Source: Amycolatopsis thermalba (GTDB taxonomy: Bacteria; Actinomycetota; Actinomycetes; Mycobacteriales; Pseudonocardiaceae). Taken from it: a stretch of DNA of 64,000 nt. Made by a program: the position numbers and the translations under genes. Position 1 is the first letter of the stretch, and each line of letters opens with the position of its first letter. The notes below the pieces were generated by a model, which was not told the DNA's origin, searched no databases, and was given only the letters and a program-made list of their open reading frames with translations. This document shows, one piece after another, positions 1 through 7,409 of the stretch. The stretch spans positions 41,167 through 105,166 of the forward strand of contig NZ_PQHW01000010.1 in the NCBI RefSeq assembly GCF_003385215.1, read 5' to 3'.

Positions 1-107
1 CGGACACCGTCGCGGGCCGCCTTGTTCAGCGCGTTGCGCGCCTCGGGCCGGTTGAGGGTGATCCACGCGACCGAGTCCCGGACCTCGTAGAGAACTTCGT
101 CAGCCAT
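1..107 (-). CDS. Enoyl-CoA hydratase/isomerase family protein (N-terminus only)
   Basis: Only the first 35 codons lie in the window; the gene runs off the left edge. The visible N-terminus ([20 protein letters not shown], then PEARNAL) is the classic crotonase opening, with the conserved '[12 protein letters not shown]' strand-turn. The ATG at 107 has an excellent AGGAGG site 7 bases upstream and lies 10 bp after the carboxyltransferase gene, so it is probably the last visible gene of that operon. By analogy with AtuE or methylglutaconyl-CoA hydratase it would hydrate the product of the carboxylase. That role is inferred from context; the substrate cannot be read from this fragment. Confidence 0.85.
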   Translation of the reverse strand, partial: MADEVLYEVRDSVAWITLNRPEARNALNKAARDGV

Positions 108-117
108 GTCTTTCCTC

Positions 118-1716
118 CTAGATCCGGAGAACGCCACCGGGCGTCCGGATGATCGGTGCGTTCAGTGCGGCCGAGAAGGCCATACCGAGCGTGTTGCGGG
201 TGTCGGTGATGTCGATGAGCCCGTCGTCGCGGATCTCCGAGGTCAGGTAGAAGGGGCTCGCGGTGCGCTCGAAGTACTCCCCCACCTCGGACTGGATCTT
301 TTCCAGCTCACCCGGGCCGGGCTCGCGGCCCTGGCGCTTCAAACTGGCCACCCTGACCTGGGTGAGCGTCTTGACCGCCTGCTCCGCACCCATCGTGGCG
401 GAGCGGGAGTTCGGCCAGGAGAACAGGAACCGCGGGCTCCACGCCCGGCCCGCCATCGCGTAGTTCCCCGCACCCTGGGAGGCGTGCACGAGCAGCGAGA
501 TCTTCGGAACCGTGACGTTGGCCTGGACCATGAGCATCTTGGCGCCGTCCTTGGTGATGCCCCGGCGCTCGTACTCCTTGCCGACCATGAAGCCGGTGAC
601 GTTGTGCAGGAACAGCAACGGCACGCCGTCCCGGTCGCAGAGCTGCATGAACTGCGACGCCTTGTTCGCGGCCTCGCTGAACAGCACGCCGTTGTTGCCG
701 AGGATCCCGACCTTGATGCCCCAGATGTAGGCCCAGCCGGTGACCAGGGTGTCTCCGAAGTCGGGCTTGAACTCGTGGAACATGCTGCCGTCGACGACGC
801 GGGCGATGACCTCGCGCATGTCGAACTGCTTCTTGATGTCGTCCGGGATGATGCCGTACAGCTCATCCGGGTCGTAGTAGGGCTCCTCGGGGGTCCGCAG
901 GTCCGCGAACGCCTTCTGCGCGGGCGCCCAGGTCCCGACGACGTCGCGAGCCAGCGCGATGCCCTCCTCCTCGGTGTCCACGGCGTAGTCCGCGGTACCG
1001 GAAACCGAGGTGTGCATGTCCGCCCCACCCAGCTCGTCCGCCGTGACGTCCTCGCCGGTCGCCGACTTGACCAGTGGCGGTCCGGCCAGGAACACGTGAC
1101 CGGTGCCGCGCACCATGATCGACTGGTCGCACAGCGTCGGCATGTACGCCCCGCCCGCCGTGCAGTGCCCGAGGACGACCGCGACCTGCGGGATCCCGGC
1201 GCCGGAGAGCAGGCACTGGTTGTGGAAGGTGTGGCCGCCGAGCGCGTAGATCTCGTCCTGCAGCGGCAGGAACGCGCCGCCGGAGTCGATCAGGTGCACC
1301 ACCGGCAGGCGGTTCTCCCGAGCGATGTCCAAAGCGCGCACGGTTTTCTTCACCGACAGCGGGTACCAGGAACCGCCCTTGAGCGAGCTGTCGCCGGCGA
1401 TCACCATGACCTCGCGGCCGTTGACCACGCCAATACCGGTGACCACGAGGCCCTGCGGTGCGTCTCCGTCGTAGGCCTGCGAGGCGGCCAGCGGGGACAG
1501 CTCGAGGAAGGGAGTGCCGGGGTCCAGCAGCAACCGCAACCGGGCCCGGACAGTCAGCTTGCCCTGCTCCGCCAACCGGTCCAGCGCCCGCTGCGGACGC
1601 TGCTCGCGGGCGACGTAGAGCGCGTCCTGCAGCTGCTTGCGCAGCCCGAGGTTGTGCTCGCGGTTCGTCCGGTAGGCATCCGAGCTCGTGTCGATCTGCG
1701 AGACGATGCGCCTCAT
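118..1716 (-). CDS. Acyl-CoA carboxylase, carboxyltransferase subunit (MccB/AtuC-like)
   Basis: This 532-residue protein transfers carboxyl from carboxybiotin to an acyl-CoA. Features of the methylcrotonyl/geranyl-CoA carboxylase beta family are visible: '[20 protein letters not shown]', '[12 protein letters not shown]', '[10 protein letters not shown]' and the C-terminal domain '[20 protein letters not shown]' with '[12 protein letters not shown]'. The start at 1716 overlaps the biotin carrier stop by ATGA and has a GGAGGTGG site, so a longer reading of the same frame is rejected. It is part of the five-gene run AtuA-like, biotin carboxylase, carrier, carboxyltransferase, hydratase. The closest function is methylcrotonyl- or geranyl-CoA type; the real substrate is unknown. 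Confidence 0.92.
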   Translation of the reverse strand: MRRIVSQIDTSSDAYRTNREHNLGLRKQLQDALYVAREQRPQRALDRLAEQGKLTVRARLRLLLDPGTPFLELSPLAASQAYDGDAPQGLVVTGIGVVNGREVMVIAGDSSLKGGSWYPLSVKKTVRALDIARENRLPVVHLIDSGGAFLPLQDEIYALGGHTFHNQCLLSGAGIPQVAVVLGHCTAGGAYMPTLCDQSIMVRGTGHVFLAGPPLVKSATGEDVTADELGGADMHTSVSGTADYAVDTEEEGIALARDVVGTWAPAQKAFADLRTPEEPYYDPDELYGIIPDDIKKQFDMREVIARVVDGSMFHEFKPDFGDTLVTGWAYIWGIKVGILGNNGVLFSEAANKASQFMQLCDRDGVPLLFLHNVTGFMVGKEYERRGITKDGAKMLMVQANVTVPKISLLVHASQGAGNYAMAGRAWSPRFLFSWPNSRSATMGAEQAVKTLTQVRVASLKRQGREPGPGELEKIQSEVGEYFERTASPFYLTSEIRDDGLIDITDTRNTLGMAFSAALNAPIIRTPGGVLRI

Positions 1717-2207
1717 TGGTCCACCTCCTCGCTCACCAGGACCACCAACGGCGCGCCCTGGCCAAAGCTCTCCCCGACCGCGACCGGGGTCCGCTCGACG
1801 ACACCGTCCCGCGGGGCCCTGATTTCGGTCTGCATCTTCATGCTCTCGATCACCGCCAGGACATCGCCGTGGGCGACCTCGGCGCCGGCGGCAACGGCGA
1901 GTGCCACCAGTACGCCGGGCATCGGGGCCAGCGCGGCGTCGGCGCCGGCACCTCCGCGCAGCTTGGCTTCGACGGGGTTGATCACGTCGAGGGCCCAGGA
2001 CCGGCCGTGCGCGTGCACGAACACGGTGTCGCGGTCGGCGACGACCCAGACCTTCTCCCGGCGGCCGTCGATGCTGATCTCCGTCGCCCCACCGTCCGGG
2101 CGGGTGCGAACCGGGAACGCCGAGCCGTCGATCCAGACCGTCGCGGTGTCCCCGCTCCGGGCGAGCCGCACGTCCCGCGGCTCGGTCAGGCTGATCTGCA
2201 GTGTCAT
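1713..2207 (-). CDS. Biotin carboxyl carrier protein (biotinyl-domain subunit)
   Basis: This 164-residue carrier shuttles CO2 between the biotin carboxylase and the carboxyltransferase. The last 70 or so residues form a biotinyl/lipoyl domain with 'MPGVLVALAVAAGAEVAHGD' and the biotin attachment motif ESMKM (usually AMKM). The first 90 residues match the beta-barrel linker seen before the carrier domain in Mcc/Acc alpha chains. I chose the ATG at 2207 over the GTG at 2216 because it gives an ATGA overlap with the biotin carboxylase stop and a GGGAG site 8 bases upstream. In most MccA/AtuF enzymes this part is fused to the carboxylase; here it is a separate gene. Confidence 0.88.
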   Translation of the reverse strand: MTLQISLTEPRDVRLARSGDTATVWIDGSAFPVRTRPDGGATEISIDGRREKVWVVADRDTVFVHAHGRSWALDVINPVEAKLRGGAGADAALAPMPGVLVALAVAAGAEVAHGDVLAVIESMKMQTEIRAPRDGVVERTPVAVGESFGQGAPLVVLVSEEVDQ

Positions 2208-3682
2208 GGTCGCCACTCCCCCATCCGCGCGTGAGCCGCGGGAACGTCGAACCGCGTGTCGAAACGCGGACTGGCCAGCGCGGCCGCGGCAATGAGCAAC
2301 CGCTCGGTCTCGGCGTCCGCGCGCGGAGGTTCGGTCAAGGCCGGATGCTCGTCAAGGAACCCGGTGTGGGTGTCCCCGGCGGCGAAATCCGGATGCTCGA
2401 CGACGTCGGCGAGGAACGCCGTGTTCGTCGTCGTCCCGAGCAGGACGGTCTCCCGCAGCGCGCCGGAGATCTGTGCGATCGCCTCGGTGCGGGTGGCGCC
2501 GTATCCGATGATCTTCGCGATCATCGGGTCGAACGCCGTGGTGATCTCGTCGCCCTGCAGCACACCGTGGTCCACCCGGACACCAGGTCCGGCCGGGAAC
2601 CGGACCAGCCGGAGCGGGCCGGTCGCCGGGACGTAGCCGTTGTAGGCGTCCTCGGCGTACACCCGGGCCTCGATGGCGCTGCCGGTCAGCTCGACCTGCT
2701 CCTGGGTGAGCGACAGCTTCTCGCCCGCCGCGACCCGGATCTGCTCGGCCACGATGTCCACGCCCGTGACGAGCTCGGTCACCGGGTGCTCCACCTGCAG
2801 CCGGGTGTTCATCTCCAGGAAGTATCCGTTGCCCTCCTGGTCCATGACCATCTCGACGGTGCCCGCCGAGGTGTACCCGACCTTGCGGGCCAGAGCGACC
2901 GCTGCCTGTCCGAGCTCCTCGCGCAGCTCGGAAGTGACGAACGGCGACGGAGCCTCCTCGATCACCTTCTGGTACCTGCGCTGGATCGAGCACTCGCGCT
3001 CACCGAGGTGGATGACGTTGCCGTGGCTGTCCGCGAGCACCTGGATCTCGATGTGCCGCGGCCGGTCGACGTAGCGTTCCAGGAAGACCCGGCCGTCGCC
3101 GAAGCTCGCGAGCGCCTCCGCACTGGACCGCTCGAACGCTTCGCGGCACTGCTCAGCGCTGCGGGCGATGCGCATCCCCTTGCCGCCGCCGCCCGCGGAC
3201 GCCTTCAGCAGCACGGGGTACCCGATGCGCTCGGCCTCGGCGAGGGCCTCGGCGGTGTCCGAGAGCGCGTCCTCCGAGCCCGGCAGCGTGGGCACGCCCG
3301 CGATGACCGCGAGGCGCTTGGACTCGATCTTGTCGCCCATCGCCCGGATCGCATCCGGGGGCGGGCCGATGAAGGTGACGCCCGCCGCGGCGACGGCCTC
3401 GGCGAACGCGGCCCGCTCGGAGAGGAACCCGAACCCCGGGTGGACCGCTTCGGCGCCGGTGGCGCGGCAGGCCTCGACGATCTGCTCGGTGTCCAGGTAC
3501 GCCGCGACCGGTGTCGGTCCGGTCAGCTCGACCGCCTCGTCGGCGTCGCGGACGTGCCGTGCACGTGCGTCCACAGCGTGGTGGACCGCGACGGACTTGA
3601 TGCCGAGCTCACGCAGAGTCCGCATGATCCGTACGGCGATCTCGCCGCGGTTGGCGACCAGCACCTTGGCCGGCAGGCTCAT
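2204..3682 (-). CDS. Biotin carboxylase subunit of acyl-CoA carboxylase
   Basis: This 492-residue ATP-grasp enzyme carboxylates biotin using bicarbonate and ATP. The N-terminal 'KVLVANRGEIAVRIMRTLRE', glycine-rich ATP loop 'KASAGGGGKGMRIA', 'GERECSIQRRYQKVIEEAPS' and active-site 'FLEMNTRLQVEHPVTE' are all intact. The C-terminal biotin carboxylase domain is present, but the chain ends where MccA-type proteins would continue into the carrier domain, which is supplied by the next gene. ATGA overlaps join it to the genes on both sides, implying translational coupling and one polycistronic mRNA. A function in acyl-CoA carboxylation is secure; the substrate is not. Confidence 0.93.
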   Translation of the reverse strand: MSLPAKVLVANRGEIAVRIMRTLRELGIKSVAVHHAVDARARHVRDADEAVELTGPTPVAAYLDTEQIVEACRATGAEAVHPGFGFLSERAAFAEAVAAAGVTFIGPPPDAIRAMGDKIESKRLAVIAGVPTLPGSEDALSDTAEALAEAERIGYPVLLKASAGGGGKGMRIARSAEQCREAFERSSAEALASFGDGRVFLERYVDRPRHIEIQVLADSHGNVIHLGERECSIQRRYQKVIEEAPSPFVTSELREELGQAAVALARKVGYTSAGTVEMVMDQEGNGYFLEMNTRLQVEHPVTELVTGVDIVAEQIRVAAGEKLSLTQEQVELTGSAIEARVYAEDAYNGYVPATGPLRLVRFPAGPGVRVDHGVLQGDEITTAFDPMIAKIIGYGATRTEAIAQISGALRETVLLGTTTNTAFLADVVEHPDFAAGDTHTGFLDEHPALTEPPRADAETERLLIAAAALASPRFDTRFDVPAAHARMGEWRP

Positions 3683-5451
3683 GACGACGCCTCCTCGGAG
3701 ACCGTGACCGGCAACGACAACAGCATCGCGCCGAATGACTTGCCCTGTGGGTCGTAGCGCAGTGTCGACGTGCCACCGGTACCGCCGAGGACCTCGTCGA
3801 GCACGATGTTGATCCCGTGGACCCCGGGGACGGCCCACCGCCGCACCTCACTCGGCGCGACCTGCGCGAAGTGGGCGGCAATCCGCTCGGCGGTGACCTG
3901 TGTACGCAACACCTCGGCGTACTCGGGCTTGCGCGCGAGCAGGCCGATGTTGGCCAGGTTGCCCTTGTCCCCGCTGCGGGCCACCGCGATCTCCACGAGG
4001 GGCACGACCCGGCCGCCTGCCGGTGCCGTCGACTCCGGCAGACGCTCGGTGGAGGTCACGGCGTCCGCGGTGCCCGGCGAGATGTCAACCGGGACGGTCC
4101 GCTCAGCGTCGTCGGAGTCGCCGATCACCAGACGAACGGGCGTCTCCGCCTTCGGCACCAACAGGTGGTACACGGCGATCGACGGCGCCACGCGTGGGCG
4201 CCCGGCGAACACACCGGTCATTCCCTGCGCGATGAGGGCGAACGCGGCGAATTCCGTGCTGAAGATCTCGAGTGCGGCCTTGTCAGTGTGCTTCACGCCG
4301 ATCTTCACGACCGTCTCGGTCCCCGGCCCGGGCTCGGGCGAGCCGGTGACGTCGCCGGCCCCGACCACCTCGATCGAGGACTCGGCGAGTGGTTCGAACC
4401 CGGCCCCGGCGATGAGGCGCTCCGTGCGCGCGATGAGGGCCTCGGCCATTCGCCGCGCCTTCCCGGCCGCACCGACGCCGGCGAACATCGCGGTGGTCAG
4501 CGCACGGTAGCCCTCGACAGCGGTCGCGGTGACCTTGTAGGTGGTGGTCGGCGCGCTGCCCTTGGCCCCCCGCACGAGAACGCGGTTCTCGCCGTCCTGG
4601 GTCAGGATGACCTCGCGCCAGTCGCAAACGACATCGGGCATCAGATAAGCACCGGGGTCGCCGATCTCGTAGAGCATCTGCTCGCCGACGGTCAGCGGTG
4701 TGACCAGGCCACCGGTCCCGCGCGGCTTGGTGATCACCGCAGTGCCGTCCGGCCGCACCTCGGCGACGGGGTAGCCCATGTTTTCCCAGCCCGGCACCTC
4801 GGCCCAGTCGGTCGTATTGCCCCCGGTGACCTGTGGTCCGCACTCGACCAGGTGCCCGACGAGCGAACCCGCGGCCAGCAGGTCGTATTCGTCGTCCTTC
4901 CAGCCGAACTCGTGCATCAGCGGGCCGAGAACGACCGCCGCGTCGACGCACCGCCCGGTGACCACGACGTCCGCGCCTGCCGCCAGGGCGGCCGCGACCG
5001 GGCGAGCCCCCAGGTAGGCGTTCATCGAGCCCGGCTTCGCAGGCAGCGGCCGGCCGGTGAACATGTCCGTGGCGTCGGCGAGCTCGTGGGCCCGCGGCAG
5101 CACGTCATCGCCCTCGACGGCGGCGACGGTGAGCTGTACGCCCGCCCGCTCGGCCGCAGCCCGGACCGCGCGGGCGGCGGCGACCGGGTTGAGGGCGCCC
5201 GCGTTGCAGACGATCTTGATGCCTCGCTCGGCGATCTGCGGCAGCACGGGCTCGATGGTGGTGACGAAGTCCGCGACGTACCCGGCCGCGGGATCCTTGG
5301 CCCGGGCGCGCGCCAGCAGCGCCATGGTGATTTCGGAGAGGTAGTCCGCCACCAGGTAGTCGATCTCGGCGCCGTCCAGCAGGTTCGGGATCGCGGTCTT
5401 GGTGTCGCCCCAGAACGCTGCGAAGCAGCCGATCCGGACGGTGTCCTTCAT
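3679..5451 (-). CDS. AtuA-like acyclic terpene utilisation family protein (DUF1446)
   Basis: This 590-residue protein begins MKDTVRIGCFAAFWGDTKTA and has the DUF1446 core ('VCNAGALNPVAAARAV', 'GSMNAYLGARPVAAAL', 'VVVTGRCVDAAVVLGPL'). It ends with a second alpha/beta domain of about 100 residues ('VEIAVARSGDKGNLANIGLL'). AtuA is needed for citronellol/geraniol catabolism in Pseudomonas, but its exact reaction is not settled. The ATG at 5451 has GGAG 7 bases upstream; the in-frame extension to 5499 has no ribosome site. It is the first gene of the carboxylase operon, and a short AT-rich promoter region (5520-5555) precedes it. The pairing with carboxylase subunits is characteristic of atu-type clusters. 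Confidence 0.85.
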   Translation of the reverse strand: MKDTVRIGCFAAFWGDTKTAIPNLLDGAEIDYLVADYLSEITMALLARARAKDPAAGYVADFVTTIEPVLPQIAERGIKIVCNAGALNPVAAARAVRAAAERAGVQLTVAAVEGDDVLPRAHELADATDMFTGRPLPAKPGSMNAYLGARPVAAALAAGADVVVTGRCVDAAVVLGPLMHEFGWKDDEYDLLAAGSLVGHLVECGPQVTGGNTTDWAEVPGWENMGYPVAEVRPDGTAVITKPRGTGGLVTPLTVGEQMLYEIGDPGAYLMPDVVCDWREVILTQDGENRVLVRGAKGSAPTTTYKVTATAVEGYRALTTAMFAGVGAAGKARRMAEALIARTERLIAGAGFEPLAESSIEVVGAGDVTGSPEPGPGTETVVKIGVKHTDKAALEIFSTEFAAFALIAQGMTGVFAGRPRVAPSIAVYHLLVPKAETPVRLVIGDSDDAERTVPVDISPGTADAVTSTERLPESTAPAGGRVVPLVEIAVARSGDKGNLANIGLLARKPEYAEVLRTQVTAERIAAHFAQVAPSEVRRWAVPGVHGINIVLDEVLGGTGGTSTLRYDPQGKSFGAMLLSLPVTVSEEASS

Positions 5452-5581
5452 GGTCGATCTCCTGTCAAGGCCGCGGGAGCCGCGCCTTCTCGGGTCCACG
5501 GCCGGGGTGGAACCCGGCCGTCTTCACTTAAGTTAACAATCAATCACTAAGCCCACAAGGGGTCGGCGCGCGGCGTTCGGA
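5452..5581 (-). promoter_or_regulatory. Probable promoter region of the AtuA-carboxylase operon
   Basis: Between the AtuA-like start and the end of the neighbouring SDR gene is an AT-rich island at about 5524-5552 in otherwise GC-rich DNA. It contains the palindromes CTTAAG and GTTAAC and a direct repeat of CACT(T)AAG. This is the only place for an operon promoter or operator, but no clear -35/-10 pair with correct spacing is evident. Confidence 0.4.
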
Positions 5582-6364
5582 TCAGCCGACCAGGAACCCG
5601 CCGTCGACGGGCAGCGTCACCCCCGTGACGTAGGACGACGCATCGCCGGCCAGGTACAGAACGGCCCCGATCAGGTCCTCGGCGCGGCCGAGCCGCCGGG
5701 CCGGTATCCGGTGTGCGACAAGATGGTCCAACGCCTGATCGTGGCCATCCGTCATGTCGGTGGCGAAGAAGCCAGGAGCCACGGCGTTCACCCGGATCCC
5801 CCGGCGCCCTGTCCACTGACCAGCGAGATCCCTGGTGAGACCGAGAAGCCCGGCCTTGCTGGCGGCGTACGCCGCCTGCGGGATCCCCGCCGTGGTGAAC
5901 GCAAGAACACTGGCGATGTTGATGATGGAGGCGCCCTCGCGCATCACCCCGGCCGCGGCGGCCGAGAGCCGGTACGCCCCGGTCAGGTTGATGTCCAGGG
6001 TGCGACCGAACTCCTCGAGCGGCTGCCGCAGTGCGGGACCGACCTCACCGGTGGCGGCGTTGTTGACCAGCACGTCGAGCCTGCCGAACTCGTCGACGGC
6101 CGAGTCGACCACCCGCGCGCAGTCCTCGGCGCGGCCGATGTCAGCAGGCACCACGAGCGCTCGCCTGCCGGCCGCCTTGACCAGCTCGGCGGTCTCCGCC
6201 AGCCGCTCGGCCCGCCGCGCCGCGAGCACGACGTCCGCGCCCGCCTCGGCCAGCCCGCGAGCGATGGTCACGCCAAGGCCGGCCGACGCTCCGCTGACAA
6301 CGGCCACCCGGCCGTCGAGCCCGAAGCCCCGCTGAAGTCCCGTCGCCGGAAGCGTATCGGTCAT
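5582..6364 (-). CDS. SDR family NAD(P)-dependent oxidoreductase
   Basis: A 260-residue classical short-chain dehydrogenase. It shows the cofactor motif 'VVSGASAGLGVTIARGLAEAG' near the N-terminus, the 'LVNNAA' strand, a catalytic Ser in 'INIASVLAF', 'YAASK' (Tyr and Lys), and a C-terminal 'YVTGVTLPVDGGFLVG'. The ATG at 6364 is preferred because of a GAGG site 5 bases upstream; an ATG at 6379 and an extension to 6451 are alternatives without a good site. It lies on the same strand as the carboxylase operon, 130 bp upstream of its first gene, and is divergent from the TetR gene. A role in oxidising a pathway alcohol or hydroxyacyl-CoA is inferred. Confidence 0.85.
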   Translation of the reverse strand: MTDTLPATGLQRGFGLDGRVAVVSGASAGLGVTIARGLAEAGADVVLAARRAERLAETAELVKAAGRRALVVPADIGRAEDCARVVDSAVDEFGRLDVLVNNAATGEVGPALRQPLEEFGRTLDINLTGAYRLSAAAAGVMREGASIINIASVLAFTTAGIPQAAYAASKAGLLGLTRDLAGQWTGRRGIRVNAVAPGFFATDMTDGHDQALDHLVAHRIPARRLGRAEDLIGAVLYLAGDASSYVTGVTLPVDGGFLVG

Positions 6365-6437
6365 GGACACCTCGTTCATGAGGCGCCGACCAGCCGCGAA
6401 TTTTCCCACCTGACCGCGACTGCGTCGGCCACCATAC

Positions 6438-6457
6438 AAGTGAATGGACATTGACTT
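6438..6457. promoter_or_regulatory. 20-bp palindromic operator candidate for the adjacent TetR regulator
   Basis: The sequence reads AAGTgAATGgaCATTgACTT, an inverted repeat with 8 of 10 bases paired per arm. It sits in the 297-bp divergent gap between the SDR and TetR genes, in a local AT-rich patch. Size and position fit a TetR-family operator controlling both directions. I see no other notable element in this gap. Confidence 0.5.
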
Positions 6458-6661
6458 ATTAGCTCGTACAATAGCCTTCTGTCCGGAGGGTGTAAAGCGT
6501 CCCTACCAAGCACACGCGCCGGTCTCCCTCAGCGCAACGGCATCGGGCGAGCTCACAGCGCATGCGGACACGCCGGCGTCGGATCAGTGGCCATGGAAGC
6601 AGTCATTCACAACCGGTACGATCGCGGTATCCCGGCATCGGGCGCGGAGGACGGAGGAGAC

Positions 6662-7306
6662 ATGGCGGGAACAGAGCGACGGATCCGCGATCCTGAGCGC
6701 AAGGAACGCATCCTCGCCGCGGCGGCAGAGCTCATCGCCCGCCATGGTTACCTGGGGGTGAACCTGACCGACATCGGCTCTGCGGCCGGGATCGTCGGTT
6801 CCGGCGTGTACCGGCACTTCGACAACAAGGGCGCGATCCTGGTGGCCCTGTTCGACCGGGTGGTGGATCGCCTGATCGTCGACGCCGAGGACGCTCTGCG
6901 GACGTCGGAGACACCCGAGACGACGCTGGCGGCGCTCGTCCGCGGCCAAATTCGCTTCACGATCGGTGAACGCGCTCTCTGCCAGGTCTACCTTCAAGAA
7001 GCGCGGAATCTGCCCGAGCAGGACAGCAGGCGGCTGCGGTGGAAGCAGCGGCACTACATCGACCTGTGGCAGGAGGTCCTCGTGTCGGTGCGAGACGACC
7101 TCACGCCGCCCGAGGCGCAGGTGCTCGTGCACGCCGCTATCTCGGCGGTGCACTCGTCCCTCCGGTACCGCAACCACCTGAGCGAGCCCGAGATGGCCCG
7201 GTTCCTCGAACGGGTCGCGTGCTCGATGCTGGGCATCGAGCCGTTACCGGGGCAGGACGACGCGGTTGCGCCCGCCCGGCAGCGCGTCGACCCGCTTGTC
7301 GGGTGA
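6662..7306 (+). CDS. TetR/AcrR family transcriptional regulator
   Basis: A 214-residue regulator. The N-terminal helix-turn-helix is clear: 'RKERILAAAAELIARHGYLG', then 'VNLTDIGSAAGIVGSGVYRHFDNKGAILVALFD'. The rest is the helical ligand domain, in the KstR2/FadR-like size range. The ATG at 6662 follows GGAGGAG by 5 bases, so the longer frame from 6587 is rejected. It is divergent from the SDR gene and the carboxylase operon and probably represses them, releasing on an acyl-CoA or pathway ligand. That target is inferred from position and the 20-bp palindrome at 6438. A TTA codon near the 3' end could make expression depend on the rare leucyl-tRNA. Confidence 0.9.
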   Translation: MAGTERRIRDPERKERILAAAAELIARHGYLGVNLTDIGSAAGIVGSGVYRHFDNKGAILVALFDRVVDRLIVDAEDALRTSETPETTLAALVRGQIRFTIGERALCQVYLQEARNLPEQDSRRLRWKQRHYIDLWQEVLVSVRDDLTPPEAQVLVHAAISAVHSSLRYRNHLSEPEMARFLERVACSMLGIEPLPGQDDAVAPARQRVDPLVG

Positions 7307-7409
7307 GTGAGGCCGCAGCGCCCCGGCCGGACCGGAGTTTCCGCGGGCACGGGCTCCGGATCGACCGGTTGACGGCCGAAGCGCCGCCGGGCGTGGTGCG
7401 GCGAGGAAA

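Noticed and set aside
106..2295. 729-residue open frame on the plus strand
   Set aside because: It is antisense to the carboxyltransferase and carrier genes, Arg/His/Asp-rich, without domains or a ribosome site. High GC keeps such shadow frames open.
6451..6472. TTGACT and TACAAT as a promoter pair
   Set aside because: Both hexamers look good but are only 10 bases apart, too close for a normal sigma-70-type promoter.
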